From the NCBI RefSeq assembly GCF_935825525.1, contig NZ_CAKXZT010000133.1, positions 1 through 56,448 of the forward strand: 56,448 nt of DNA, in the 5' to 3' direction. A program made the translations under genes and the position numbers. The stretch's first letter is position 1; each line of letters starts with the position of its first letter. The DNA comes from Mesorhizobium escarrei (lineage in GTDB: Bacteria; Pseudomonadota; Alphaproteobacteria; Rhizobiales; Rhizobiaceae). Positions 33,921-42,880 of this stretch are shown one piece after another. The notes beneath the pieces were generated by a model, which saw nothing but the letters and a program-made list of their open reading frames with translations, was not told the DNA's origin and ran no database searches.

Positions 33921-35015
33921 GTGCCGGAACAACCGGGTAGAAGTGCAATTGAAGTTCGTGGCGTCCGCAAGGTCTTCGGTACCGGGGAGTCACAGGTCGC
34001 CGCCCTCGACACGGTTTCGGTGTCGATCCGCGAAAATGAGTTCTTCACGCTGCTTGGTCCGTCCGGCTGCGGGAAGACGACGCTTTTGCGGCTGATCGCC
34101 GGCTTCGATTTCCCCAGCGCCGGCGAGATCCTGCTGCATGGCCAGGACATCGCGCCGCTGCCGCCGTTCAAGCGGCCCGTCAATACCGTGTTCCAGAATT
34201 ATGCGCTTTTCCCGCATATGACGGTGGCCGAGAACATCGGCTTCGGCCTCGAAATGCTCGGCAAGCCCAAGGCCGAAGTCAAGGCGCGGGTCGCCGAGAT
34301 GCTGAAGCTGGTCAAGATGGAAGCGCTCAGCAACCGCCGCACCAGCCAGATTTCCGGCGGCCAGCAGCAGCGCGTGGCGCTGGCGCGTGCCTTGGCGCCG
34401 CAGCCGAAAGTGCTGCTGCTCGACGAGCCGCTGTCGGCGCTCGACCTCAAGCTGCGCAAGGAGATGCAGATCGAGCTGAAGCGGCTGCAGCACGAGACCG
34501 GCATCACCTTCATCTTCGTCACCCACGACCAGGAAGAAGCGCTGACCATGTCGGACCGCATCGCGGTGATGTCGTCGGGCAAGATCCTGCAGGTAGGCAC
34601 GCCATGGGATATCTATGACAAGCCGGCCGAGCGCTTCGTCGCCGACTTCATCGGCGAAACCAATTTCCTGACGGCAGCCATATCAGGCATGGGCAACGGC
34701 AAGGCACGCGCAACGCTCAAATCCGGCGCGACGATCGACGCGACCGTGGCTGAAGGCTTCCAGCCGAAGGACAATGCCACCGTGGTGGTCAGGCCCGAAC
34801 ATGCCAAGCTGACCAGCGGCAAGGGCGACCTGTCGGGCACGGTCGAAAACATCGTCTATTTCGGCACCGACACGCACATTCATGTTCGCCTGGACAGCAG
34901 CGAGACCTTCACCGTGCGCCAGCAGAACACGCGCAGCGCCGGCTGCGGTTTCGAGCGGGGAGACAAGGTCGGCATTTCGATCGGCAACGACGCCGCGCAA
35001 GTGCTGAGGGATTGA
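33921..35015 (+). CDS. potA: ABC transporter ATPase, PotA-like (polyamine type)
   Basis: A 364-residue ATPase of the MOI/polyamine class that powers uptake through the two permeases that follow. Walker A is GPSGCGKTT with K52, the Q-loop is in FQNYALFPHMT, the signature is ISGGQQQRVALARAL, Walker B LLLDEPLSALD, and the switch histidine is in VTHDQEEAL. Residues about 285-355 form the TOBE regulatory domain. The start is GTG at 33921 with GGGG a few bases before. It ends TGATG, overlapping the permease start by one base. Confidence 0.92.
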   Translation: MPEQPGRSAIEVRGVRKVFGTGESQVAALDTVSVSIRENEFFTLLGPSGCGKTTLLRLIAGFDFPSAGEILLHGQDIAPLPPFKRPVNTVFQNYALFPHMTVAENIGFGLEMLGKPKAEVKARVAEMLKLVKMEALSNRRTSQISGGQQQRVALARALAPQPKVLLLDEPLSALDLKLRKEMQIELKRLQHETGITFIFVTHDQEEALTMSDRIAVMSSGKILQVGTPWDIYDKPAERFVADFIGETNFLTAAISGMGNGKARATLKSGATIDATVAEGFQPKDNATVVVRPEHAKLTSGKGDLSGTVENIVYFGTDTHIHVRLDSSETFTVRQQNTRSAGCGFERGDKVGISIGNDAAQVLRD

Positions 35016-35935
35016 TGGCGAGCGCGGAACAGGTCGCCAAGGACGCCGAACGCCGAGAGATCCGCGATCGCTGGCTGCTGTCGGCGCCGGCACTGATCAT
35101 CATCTTTCTCGCCGCGACTGGCCCACTGCTGATCGTCGTTGTCTACTCATTCCTGACGCCTGGGCCGTATGGCGACGTGGTGTGGAAATTCTCGACCGAC
35201 GGCTGGCTGTCGGTGCTGATGCAGCGTGACATCTTCGATGACACGCTGGCCTTCGCCGACGCGCATCTGTCGATCTTCTGGCGCTCGGCCAAGCTGTCGT
35301 TCATGACAACGATCTTGACGCTGCTGTTCGGCTTCCCGACCGCCTATTTCATCGCCACCCGGCCGGCGCGCCAGCGCGACATCTGGCTGTTCCTGATCAC
35401 CATTCCGTTCTGGACCAATCTCTTGATCCGCACCTTCGCCATCCAGGAGGTGATCCGCAACGAGGGCATCGCCAACACGGTGCTGATCAAGCTCGGCATC
35501 ATCAGCCAGCCGATCCAGATGATGTTCACCGATTTCGCGCTGATGGTCGGCATGACCTATGTCTATCTGCCGCTGATGGTGCTGCCGCTCTATGCCAGCA
35601 TGGAAAAGATCGACTTCCGGCTGGTCGAGGCGGGTTACGACCTCTATGCCAACCGCTTCCAGGTGCTGAGGCGGGTCATCATCCCGCTGGTCAAGCCCGG
35701 CATCATCGCCGGCTCGATCCTCGTCTTCATCCCGGCGCTGGGCGCCTATGTCACCCCGCGCGTGCTCGGCGGGTCGAAGAATATGATGCTCGGCAATCTG
35801 ATCGAGCTGCAGTTCGGGCAGGGCCGCAACTGGCCGCTCGGCTCGGCGCTGTCGCTGTCTCTGATGGCGATCGTGATGGTCGCGCTGCTCCTATATGTCC
35901 GCGCCGTCGGGCGCCGGGGTGGCGCGCATGGCTAG
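35015..35935 (+). CDS. ABC permease, PotB-like
   Basis: A 306-residue inner-membrane permease with six predicted helices. Residues 20-45 hold the first helix (LLSAPALIIIFLAATGPLLIVVVYSF), and the EAA coupling loop with the family pattern is EAGYDLYANRFQVLRRVIIPLVKPG near residue 205. The start is ATG at 35015, sharing its first base with the ATPase stop. Its end overlaps the next permease by eight bases, so the four transporter genes form one coupled operon. Confidence 0.92.
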   Translation: MASAEQVAKDAERREIRDRWLLSAPALIIIFLAATGPLLIVVVYSFLTPGPYGDVVWKFSTDGWLSVLMQRDIFDDTLAFADAHLSIFWRSAKLSFMTTILTLLFGFPTAYFIATRPARQRDIWLFLITIPFWTNLLIRTFAIQEVIRNEGIANTVLIKLGIISQPIQMMFTDFALMVGMTYVYLPLMVLPLYASMEKIDFRLVEAGYDLYANRFQVLRRVIIPLVKPGIIAGSILVFIPALGAYVTPRVLGGSKNMMLGNLIELQFGQGRNWPLGSALSLSLMAIVMVALLLYVRAVGRRGGAHG

Positions 35936-36734
35936 CCGCTTCGACATCCGCCGGCAGACCGGCTTCACCACCATCGCCATGATCTGCTTCTTCGCGCTGT
36001 ACCTGCCGATCGTCACGCTTGTCGTCTATGCCTTCAATTCAGGCAATTCGATCGCGGTCTGGGAAGGCGTGTCGCTGCGCTGGTTCTACCAGGCCTGGAA
36101 CAACGACCAGGTCGTCGATGCCGCCATCCGGTCGCTACAGATCGCTTTGGTCGCCGCGACTGTTGCCACCATCGTCGCCACCATGGCTGCACTCGCCACG
36201 ACACGAACCAAGCCCTATCCCGGCCTCGGCTTCAAATACGCCTTCATCAACCAGCCGCTGATGGTGCCGGAGATCGTCACCGCGGTGGCGCTGCTGATCT
36301 TCTTCTCGCGCATCAAAATCTGGACCGGCTATTCGGGGCTGGGCTATTTGATGGCGGCGCATACCGCCTTTTGCATTCCCTTTGCCTATCTGCCGATCCG
36401 GGCGCGGCTCGAGAGCATGGACCTATCGTTGGAAACCGCGGCGGCCGACCTCTACGCGACACCCTGGAAGGCTTTCCGGCGCGTCACCTTTCCGCTGCTC
36501 TGGCCAGGCATCCTTGCCGGGCTGATGCTGGCCTTCGTCATCTCGCTGGACGACGTCGTCATCACCGAGTTCGTCAAGTCGGGCGGCCAGGACACGTTGC
36601 CGACTTACATGCTCGGCCAGTTCCGGCGCTTTATCACGCCGGAAATCAACGCAATTTCGACGGTGTTCCTGCTGATCTCGATCTTGATCGTCACCGTCTT
36701 CTTTTTCATCAGCAGGAAAAAGGATCACGAGTGA
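35928..36734 (+). CDS. ABC permease, PotC-like
   Basis: A 268-residue second permease. It opens with RRQTGFTTIAMICFFALYLPIVTLVVYAF as a first helix and has the EAA-type loop ETAAADLYATPWKAFRRVTFPLLWPG near residue 175. ISLDDVVITEFVKSGG in the last periplasmic loop is characteristic of PotC/PotI. The start is ATG at 35928 with GGGGTGG upstream; ATG at 35895 is in frame but would overlap the previous gene by 41 bases. Confidence 0.91.
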   Translation: MASRFDIRRQTGFTTIAMICFFALYLPIVTLVVYAFNSGNSIAVWEGVSLRWFYQAWNNDQVVDAAIRSLQIALVAATVATIVATMAALATTRTKPYPGLGFKYAFINQPLMVPEIVTAVALLIFFSRIKIWTGYSGLGYLMAAHTAFCIPFAYLPIRARLESMDLSLETAAADLYATPWKAFRRVTFPLLWPGILAGLMLAFVISLDDVVITEFVKSGGQDTLPTYMLGQFRRFITPEINAISTVFLLISILIVTVFFFISRKKDHE

Positions 36735-36745
36735 CAGGAGAAACG

Positions 36746-37780
36746 ATGAAGTGGAAACTGACTGCGACGGCACTCAGCGCCGCGCTTTTCGCCTCGGCGG
36801 GGCTCGCCCGCGCCGATGGCGAACTCAACATCTACAATTGGGGCAACTACACCAGCCCCGAGCTCGTCAAGAAATTCGAGGAGACATACAAGGTCAAGGT
36901 GACAGTCACCGACTACGACTCCAACGACACCGCGCTGGCCAAGATCAGGCAGGGCGGCAGCGGCTTCGACGTCGTGGTGCCTTCGGCGAGCTTCGTGCCG
37001 ATCTGGATCCAGGAAGGGCTGCTCCTGGAGACAGAGCCGAACAAGATGGAGAACTTCAAGAACATGGATCCGAAATGGGTCGATGTTCCCTTCGATCCGG
37101 GCCGCAAATACACCGTGCCGTGGCAGTGGGGCACGACCGGCGTCACGGTCAACACCTCGGTCTACAAGGGCGATCCCAACACCTCGGCGATCTTCATGGA
37201 TCCGCCGGCGGAACTGGTCGGCAAGGTCAACGTCGTTCCCGAAATGGCCGACGTCATGCATCTCGCCATCAGATATATCGGCGGCGAGCCGTGCACCGGC
37301 GACAAGGAGGTGCTGAAGAAGGTGCGCGATGCGCTGGTGGCGGCAAAGCCGAAATGGATCTCCATGGATTACGGCACGGTCGAGAAGTTCGCCAAGGGCG
37401 ACTTCGCCGCCAGCGTCGACTGGAACGGCGCATCGTTCCGCTCCCGCCTGCAGAACAAGGACATCGTCTATGGCTATCCGAAGGAGGGCTATCCGATCTG
37501 GATGGACAATCTCGCGGTGTTGAAGGACGCCAAGAACGTCGAGAACGCCAAGCTGTTCCAGAACTTCGTCATGGATCCAAAGAGCGCCGCGATGATCTCG
37601 ACTTTCGCGCGCTACGCCAACGGCATCAAGGGGTCGGAAGCCTTCATGCCTGAGGACATGAAAACGGCGCCGGAGGTCAACATCCCCGCCGAGTTCGCCG
37701 ATAAGGGCAAGTTCATGCTGAACTGCGCGCCCGACGTGCAGGCACTCTACACCAGGATATGGACCGAACTGCAGAAGTAA
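36746..37780 (+). CDS. Periplasmic polyamine-type substrate-binding protein, PotD/PotF-like
   Basis: A 344-residue exported solute-binding protein. The signal peptide is residues 1-23 (MKWKLTATALSAALFASAGL, cleaved after ARA). The mature part starts DGELNIYNWGNYTSPE, the PotD/PotF hallmark, with VVPSASFVPIWIQ, WQWGTTGVTVNT and DWNGASFRSRL following. Ligand residues usual for polyamines (aromatic box plus acidic) are partly visible in YNWGNY and WGTTG, but I cannot be sure whether the ligand is putrescine, spermidine or another amine. AGGAG precedes the ATG by 6 bases. The operon ends at a strong terminator. Confidence 0.92.
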   Translation: MKWKLTATALSAALFASAGLARADGELNIYNWGNYTSPELVKKFEETYKVKVTVTDYDSNDTALAKIRQGGSGFDVVVPSASFVPIWIQEGLLLETEPNKMENFKNMDPKWVDVPFDPGRKYTVPWQWGTTGVTVNTSVYKGDPNTSAIFMDPPAELVGKVNVVPEMADVMHLAIRYIGGEPCTGDKEVLKKVRDALVAAKPKWISMDYGTVEKFAKGDFAASVDWNGASFRSRLQNKDIVYGYPKEGYPIWMDNLAVLKDAKNVENAKLFQNFVMDPKSAAMISTFARYANGIKGSEAFMPEDMKTAPEVNIPAEFADKGKFMLNCAPDVQALYTRIWTELQK

Positions 37781-37790
37781 TCGCATTGTG

Positions 37791-37826
37791 ACGGACCCGG
37801 CGGCGGGTGCCGCCGGGTCCGTTTTC
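37791..37826 (+). terminator. Intrinsic terminator of the polyamine-type ABC operon
   Basis: A perfect 14-bp stem ACGGACCCGGCGGC, loop GGGT, GCCGCCGGGTCCGT, followed by TTTC, lying 10 bp after the binding-protein stop. The serine hydrolase gene starts only about 20 bp further on, so it would need its own promoter or read-through. Confidence 0.88.
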
Positions 37827-37847
37827 ATGTTTGCCGGGATGCATCTC

Positions 37848-39044
37848 ATGACTTCCTACCGCAACACCGAACCGGTGCCGCCGATCATGCAGGGCTCGCC
37901 GCCCAAAATGGTGCCGCCGAAGCTCGACTGGGACAGGGGACCATGGAACCGCTGGGCGTTCCAGCACATCCGCGAAATTCTGCCGACCGTCGAAGTCTGG
38001 CGCGGCAATGGCCATCGTCGCCGGTTCGAGCGAGCCGAAGTCGATCTCGATGCGCTGCCGGTGAGCGACAGCACGGGCGCACCGACGACGCTGGCCGGGC
38101 TGCTGGACGAAACCTATACGGACGGATTTCTCGTGCTCAAGGACGGCAAGATCGCCTATGAGCGCTATTGCAACGGCATGACCGAGCGCACGCTGCATTT
38201 GTCGCAGTCGATGGCGAAATCGGTTACGGGCTCGGTGTTCGGCATACTGGCCGGGCGCGGGCTGATCGATCCGGCCCTGCCGGTGACGACCTATTTGCCG
38301 GAGCTGGAAACTACCGGCTGGGCCGGTGCCAGCGTGCAGCATGTGCTCGACATGACGACCGGCGTGCGCTTTTCCGAGGAATACACCGACCGCTATTCCG
38401 ACATCGGTCAGGTCGATGTCGCCAGCGGCTGGAAACCGGTGCCGCCGGACAGCGATCCGGCCTTCGAATGGCCGTCGCATATGTTCGAATTGATCCTGCG
38501 GCTCAAGGAGACAAGCCGGCCGCATGGCGCTGCGTTCGAATACCGTTCGATCGAGACCGACGTGCTCGCCTTCATCATGGAACGAATAACCGGCAAGCGG
38601 CTGGCGCAGCTGGTTTCGGAGGAACTCTGGCAAAAGCTTGGCGCGGAGGAAAGCGCCTGCTTCACTGTCGACAGCGCCGGCTACGCCATCGCCGACGGGG
38701 GTTTCAATGCCACGCTGCGCGACTATGGCCGCTTCGGCCAGCTGATCCTCGACAATGGCGGCGGCGTGGTGCCGGCCGACTGGATCGAAGCGACGCGCAA
38801 CGGCAGGCACGGACAGGACTTCAATCCCAGCCTGCCGGAAGGCAGCTACCGCAACCAGTTCTGGATCGAGGATCCGCGCTCACGCGCGCTGATGTGCCGG
38901 GGCGTGTTCGGCCAGCTGATCCATATCGATTGGAACACGAGAATGGTGGTGGTGAAGCTTTCGAGTTACCCGGATTTCACCGACATCGCCTACTCGGTGG
39001 CGACGATGAAGGCCGTGCACGCGATCGCCGCCGCGCTGGCCTAA
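37848..39044 (+). CDS. Serine hydrolase of the beta-lactamase/class C family, paralog 1
   Basis: A 398-residue penicillin-binding-protein-fold hydrolase. The nucleophile motif is S121-M-A-K124 (SQSMAKSVTG), the tyrosine-like second element is in FEYRSIETD, and HGQDFNPSLPEGSYRNQFWIED-type sequence follows the loop. It has no signal peptide, so a cytoplasmic esterase, amidase or peptidase is more likely than a beta-lactamase. ATG at 37848 is chosen; 37839 and 37827 are in-frame alternatives. It follows the polyamine-type ABC operon and is followed by its paralog at 39217. Its stop codon runs into palindromic element B. Confidence 0.88.
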   Translation: MTSYRNTEPVPPIMQGSPPKMVPPKLDWDRGPWNRWAFQHIREILPTVEVWRGNGHRRRFERAEVDLDALPVSDSTGAPTTLAGLLDETYTDGFLVLKDGKIAYERYCNGMTERTLHLSQSMAKSVTGSVFGILAGRGLIDPALPVTTYLPELETTGWAGASVQHVLDMTTGVRFSEEYTDRYSDIGQVDVASGWKPVPPDSDPAFEWPSHMFELILRLKETSRPHGAAFEYRSIETDVLAFIMERITGKRLAQLVSEELWQKLGAEESACFTVDSAGYAIADGGFNATLRDYGRFGQLILDNGGGVVPADWIEATRNGRHGQDFNPSLPEGSYRNQFWIEDPRSRALMCRGVFGQLIHIDWNTRMVVVKLSSYPDFTDIAYSVATMKAVHAIAAALA

Positions 39045-39188
39045 GAGACCGTTTGGAAACTCTACTCTGGCGGCCATCTGATGGCGTTTTCTGCGCTTCC
39101 GGTGCTCACGGACCCAAATGTCCGCTGCGCGCCGGTTCTCGAAACCACCACCATATGACTCGCCAGAGCGAATTTCGAAACAGTCTCT
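39044..39188. repeat. Large palindromic element copy B (145 bp)
   Basis: Same outer arms as 29091-29336 (AGAGACCGTTTGGAAACTCT and the closing CGAATTTCGAAACAGTCTCT) but without the central nested repeats, giving the empty version. It starts on the last base of the upstream stop codon TAA and ends 28 bp before the second serine hydrolase gene, filling the whole gap. Confidence 0.93.
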
Positions 39189-39216
39189 AAGTTCCTAAAA
39201 ACCGGAGGAAAACGCC

Positions 39217-40398
39217 ATGACCGGCAAGACCGCGTTCGAGACCAGACATGGCTTTGCCCGCAACCAGGTGCTGCTCGACAACTGGCGCGAAAGCCCGTTC
39301 AGCCGGTGGTCGTTCCAGAATGTCGGCGAGTTGGTGCCGAGCGCACGCGTCGCAGCCGTGCCGGGCAGTGGCGAAATACCGGTTCAGGATTTCGGTGGGC
39401 TGCTTGACGAAAAGGTCGCGCTGGCCGGCGGGCCGGAGACCGTTGCGGCCTTTCTCACGCGTTCCGATAGCGACGCGCTGACAATCATGAAAGCCGGCAA
39501 GATCGTCGGCGACTGGTTTGCACCGCATATGCAGTTCGGCGCCCGCCACATCATCTTCTCGATCAGCAAGTCGCTGACCGCGATTCTGGCCGGCATTTTG
39601 GAAGGCGAGGGAGTTTTCGATCCGCAGGCGCCGGTGACCCGCTATCTGCCGGAAGCTGCCGGCTCGGCCTATGGCGATGCCAGCGTGCGGCATGTGCTCG
39701 ACATGAGCGTCAGCCTCGACTTCGAAGAAGCCTATCTCGATCCGGAAAGCGCCTTTGCCCGCTATCGCCGCGCGACGCTGTGGAATCCGGGCGAAGGCAC
39801 GGAAAGCCTGGCCGACTTCATCCTGACGCTGCAGCGCCTTGCCGAGCCGCATGGCCGGATCTTCCGCTACCGCTCGCCCAATTCCGACCTGCTCGGCATC
39901 CTGCTCGAGCGCGCGTCCGGCCAGCGCTTCGCAGAGCTGTCGCGCGAAAAATTTTGGCTGCCGCTTGGTGCAACGAGCGAAGCGTCGGTGACGGTCGACA
40001 TGGAAGGCACAGCGCGCACGGCCGGCGGCATCTCGGTGACGCCGCGCGACCTGGCGCGTGTCGGTGAGATGATGCGGCAGGGCGGCATGGCCTATGGCCG
40101 GCGCATCGTGCCGGAAGCCTGGGTGCGCGACACTGTCAGCGCAGGCGGAGACACCGAGGCCTGGCAGCGTGGCGCGATGGCGTTCCTCTTCCCGAAAGGG
40201 CGCTACCGCAACAAATGGTACCAGACCGGCGCGGCAAGCGGCGCTTTCTGCGGTATCGGCATCCACGGCCAGTGGCTCTACGTCAATCCGACGGCCGAGG
40301 TGGTTATCGCCAAGATGTCGTCGCAGCCGGAGCCGGTCGACGAGCCGCTCGATGTCGATACGGTTGCCGTCTTCGAAGCACTGAGCCGGATAGTCTGA
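39217..40398 (+). CDS. Serine hydrolase of the beta-lactamase/class C family, paralog 2
   Basis: A 393-residue hydrolase in the same family as the previous gene. The nucleophile motif is S115-I-S-K118 (FSISKSLTAI), the second element is in FRYRSPNSDLL, and it shares NWRESPFSRWSFQNV and YRNKWYQ with the corresponding positions of paralog 1 (WNRWAFQHI, YRNQFW). No signal peptide is seen. The pair probably arose by duplication, now separated by element B. GGAGGAAA precedes the ATG. The substrate is unknown; an amide or ester of an amine is a guess from the locus. Confidence 0.88.
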   Translation: MTGKTAFETRHGFARNQVLLDNWRESPFSRWSFQNVGELVPSARVAAVPGSGEIPVQDFGGLLDEKVALAGGPETVAAFLTRSDSDALTIMKAGKIVGDWFAPHMQFGARHIIFSISKSLTAILAGILEGEGVFDPQAPVTRYLPEAAGSAYGDASVRHVLDMSVSLDFEEAYLDPESAFARYRRATLWNPGEGTESLADFILTLQRLAEPHGRIFRYRSPNSDLLGILLERASGQRFAELSREKFWLPLGATSEASVTVDMEGTARTAGGISVTPRDLARVGEMMRQGGMAYGRRIVPEAWVRDTVSAGGDTEAWQRGAMAFLFPKGRYRNKWYQTGAASGAFCGIGIHGQWLYVNPTAEVVIAKMSSQPEPVDEPLDVDTVAVFEALSRIV

Positions 40399-40527
40399 CC
40401 GATTCCAGCCCGACCGCGATCGCAGCTTTCCTGTGGACCTGTCAGGGTGATCGAAAACGCCGCGGTTGGCGGAGCGACGCTCTGCGCCTATGGTCGCCGC
40501 TCTTTTCGACAGGACGGCAGGAACGAC

Positions 40528-42840
40528 ATGGCATCTGACATCAAGCGCATCGCAGCAATCATCGCAGCCGAGATCGCGGCCCGGCCCGAACAGGCCGCGG
40601 CGGCGATCGGGCTGCTGGACGAAGGCGCGACGGTGCCGTTCGTGGCGCGCTACCGCAAGGAGGTCACCGGCGGCCTCGACGATACGCAACTGCGCCTGCT
40701 GGCCGAGCGGCTCGTCTATCTGCGCGAGCTCGACGCGCGTCGCGACACCATCCTCGGTTCGATCCGCGACCAGGGCAAGCTGACCGAAGACCTTGAAGCC
40801 AAGATCGCAGCGGCGGCCACCAAGGCGGAACTCGAAGACATCTATCTGCCCTACAAGCCGAAGCGCCGGACCAAGGCCGAGATCGCGCGCGAGCGCGGCT
40901 TGGGACCGCTGGCCGAGGCGATCCTTGTCGACCGCGCGGCGGTGCCCGCCGAGCTGGCGCTGGCCTACATCAGTGAAGAGGTGGCCGACGCCAAGGCGGC
41001 GCTGGAGGGCGCGCGCGACATCCTGTCCGAGCAGTTCGCCGAGAATGCCGATCTGGTCGGCAAACTGCGGAGCTACATGAAGGAACGCGCCTTCATGCGG
41101 TCGCGCGTCGTCGACGGCAAGCAGGAGGCCGGCGCGAAATTCTCCGACTATTTCGACCATGTCGAGCGCTGGGCCAATGTGCCGAGCCATCGCGCGCTGG
41201 CGATGCTGCGCGGCCGCAATGAGGAAGTGCTGTCACTCGATATCGAAGTCGATTCCGACGACGCGTCGCCGGTGAAGCCGGTCGAGCGGATGATCGCCGA
41301 TGCCTATGCCATCGGCCGCCAGTTGCCGGGCGACCGCTGGCTGATGGAGGTGGCCGGCTGGACCTGGCGCATAAAGCTGTCGCTGCATCTGACGCTCGAT
41401 CTGATGCGCGATCTGCGCGAACGGGCCGAGGAAGAAGCGATCCATGTCTTCGCCCGCAATTTGAAGGATTTGCTGCTCGCCGCCCCGGCCGGCTCGCGCG
41501 CCACGATGGGGCTCGACCCCGGCATCCGCACCGGCGTCAAGGTGGCGGTGGTGGACGGCACCGGCAAGCTGCTGGCGACGACGACAGTCTATCCGTTTCC
41601 GCCACGGAACGACGTGCGCGGCACGCAGGCCGAACTAGCAAAGCTCATCCGCCTGCACAAGGTCGAGTTGATTTCCATCGGCAACGGCACCGGCAGCCGC
41701 GAGACGGAAAGGCTGGTGACCGACATGCTGTCCGACATGCCGTCGGATTCTGGGCCGAAGCCGCTCAAGGTGATCGTCAGCGAAGCGGGTGCTTCGGTCT
41801 ATTCCGCCTCGGCAACGGCAGCGGCGGAATTTCCCGGCCTCGACGTGTCGCTGCGCGGCGCCGTGTCGATCGCGCGGCGGCTGCAGGATCCGCTCGCCGA
41901 ACTGGTCAAGATCGAGCCAAAGTCGATCGGCGTCGGCCAGTATCAGCACGATGTCGACCAGTACCGGCTCGGCCGCTCGCTGGAAGCGGTGGTCGAGGAC
42001 GCGGTCAATGCCGTCGGCGTCGACCTCAACACCGCCTCGGCGCCGCTGCTGGCGCGGGTTTCGGGTCTCGGCGCCTCGCTGGCCGAGGCGATCATCGCGC
42101 ATCGTGACGCGACCGGCCCTTTCGCCAGCCGCCGCGACCTGTTGAAGGTGGTCCGGCTCGGACCTCGGGCCTTCGAGCAATGCGCCGGCTTCCTGCGCAT
42201 TGCCAACGGCACCGAACCGCTCGATGCCTCGGCCGTGCATCCCGAAGCCTATGGCGTGGCGAAAAAAATCGTTGCGGCCTGCGGACGTGACCTCCGCTCG
42301 CTGATGGGCGACAGTGCCGCTCTCAAGGCGCTCGATCCGCGTGTCTTCGTCGATGAGCGGTTCGGCCTGCCGACGGTGCGAGACATTTTGGCGGAACTGG
42401 AAAAGCCCGGCCGCGATCCGCGCCCCGGCTTCAAGACCGCGACCTTCGCCGACGGCGTCGACGACATCAAAGATCTCAAGCCAGGCATGCTGCTGGAGGG
42501 CACTGTCACCAATGTCGCCGCTTTCGGCGCCTTCGTCGATATCGGCGTGCATCAGGACGGCCTGGTGCATGTCTCGCAACTGGCCGACCGTTTCGTCAAG
42601 GACGCGCATGAGGTGGTCAAAGCCGGCGACGTGGTCAAGGTGCGCGTGGTCGACATCGACATCAAGCGCAAGCGCATCGGCCTGTCGATGCGCAGGGATG
42701 GTGACGGCGGCACACCGAAGCCGCGCGACAATGGCAACAGACCGGCGCCGCGCGGGCCGGCGCCGCAGCGCCAGCCGGAACGACCGGCTGGGCAGGGCGC
42801 ATTCGGCGCCGCGTTGGCGGAAGCGATGAAGCGAAAGTAG
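40528..42840 (+). CDS. tex: Tex family RNA-binding transcription accessory protein
   Basis: A 770-residue Tex protein, a conserved nucleic-acid-binding factor acting in transcription. Residues about 1-190 are the helical Tex N-domain (VPFVARYRKEVTGGLDD), about 320-450 is the YqgF-like RNase H domain (MGLDPGIRTGVKVAVVDGTGKL), about 495-560 are the helix-hairpin-helix motifs (NTASAPLLARVSGLGASLAEAI), and about 645-720 is the S1 domain (GMLLEGTVTNVAAFGAFVDIGVHQDGLVH). The tail is basic and proline-rich. ATG at 40528 is chosen because the family starts there; the frame stays open upstream. Confidence 0.95.
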   Translation: MASDIKRIAAIIAAEIAARPEQAAAAIGLLDEGATVPFVARYRKEVTGGLDDTQLRLLAERLVYLRELDARRDTILGSIRDQGKLTEDLEAKIAAAATKAELEDIYLPYKPKRRTKAEIARERGLGPLAEAILVDRAAVPAELALAYISEEVADAKAALEGARDILSEQFAENADLVGKLRSYMKERAFMRSRVVDGKQEAGAKFSDYFDHVERWANVPSHRALAMLRGRNEEVLSLDIEVDSDDASPVKPVERMIADAYAIGRQLPGDRWLMEVAGWTWRIKLSLHLTLDLMRDLRERAEEEAIHVFARNLKDLLLAAPAGSRATMGLDPGIRTGVKVAVVDGTGKLLATTTVYPFPPRNDVRGTQAELAKLIRLHKVELISIGNGTGSRETERLVTDMLSDMPSDSGPKPLKVIVSEAGASVYSASATAAAEFPGLDVSLRGAVSIARRLQDPLAELVKIEPKSIGVGQYQHDVDQYRLGRSLEAVVEDAVNAVGVDLNTASAPLLARVSGLGASLAEAIIAHRDATGPFASRRDLLKVVRLGPRAFEQCAGFLRIANGTEPLDASAVHPEAYGVAKKIVAACGRDLRSLMGDSAALKALDPRVFVDERFGLPTVRDILAELEKPGRDPRPGFKTATFADGVDDIKDLKPGMLLEGTVTNVAAFGAFVDIGVHQDGLVHVSQLADRFVKDAHEVVKAGDVVKVRVVDIDIKRKRIGLSMRRDGDGGTPKPRDNGNRPAPRGPAPQRQPERPAGQGAFGAALAEAMKRK

Positions 42841-42880
42841 CTGATAGACCGGCCAAAGAGAAACTGGCGCTGTCGATGTC

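Noticed and set aside
37848..40398. Beta-lactamase antibiotic resistance genes
   Set aside because: Only the fold and SxxK motif are shared. There is no signal peptide, so antibiotic hydrolysis in the periplasm is not supported.
39187..41190. Very long minus-strand open frame opposite the second serine hydrolase and tex
   Set aside because: It runs antisense through two well-supported genes, has arginine/histidine/alanine-rich low-complexity content and no family motif. It is a by-product of high GC.
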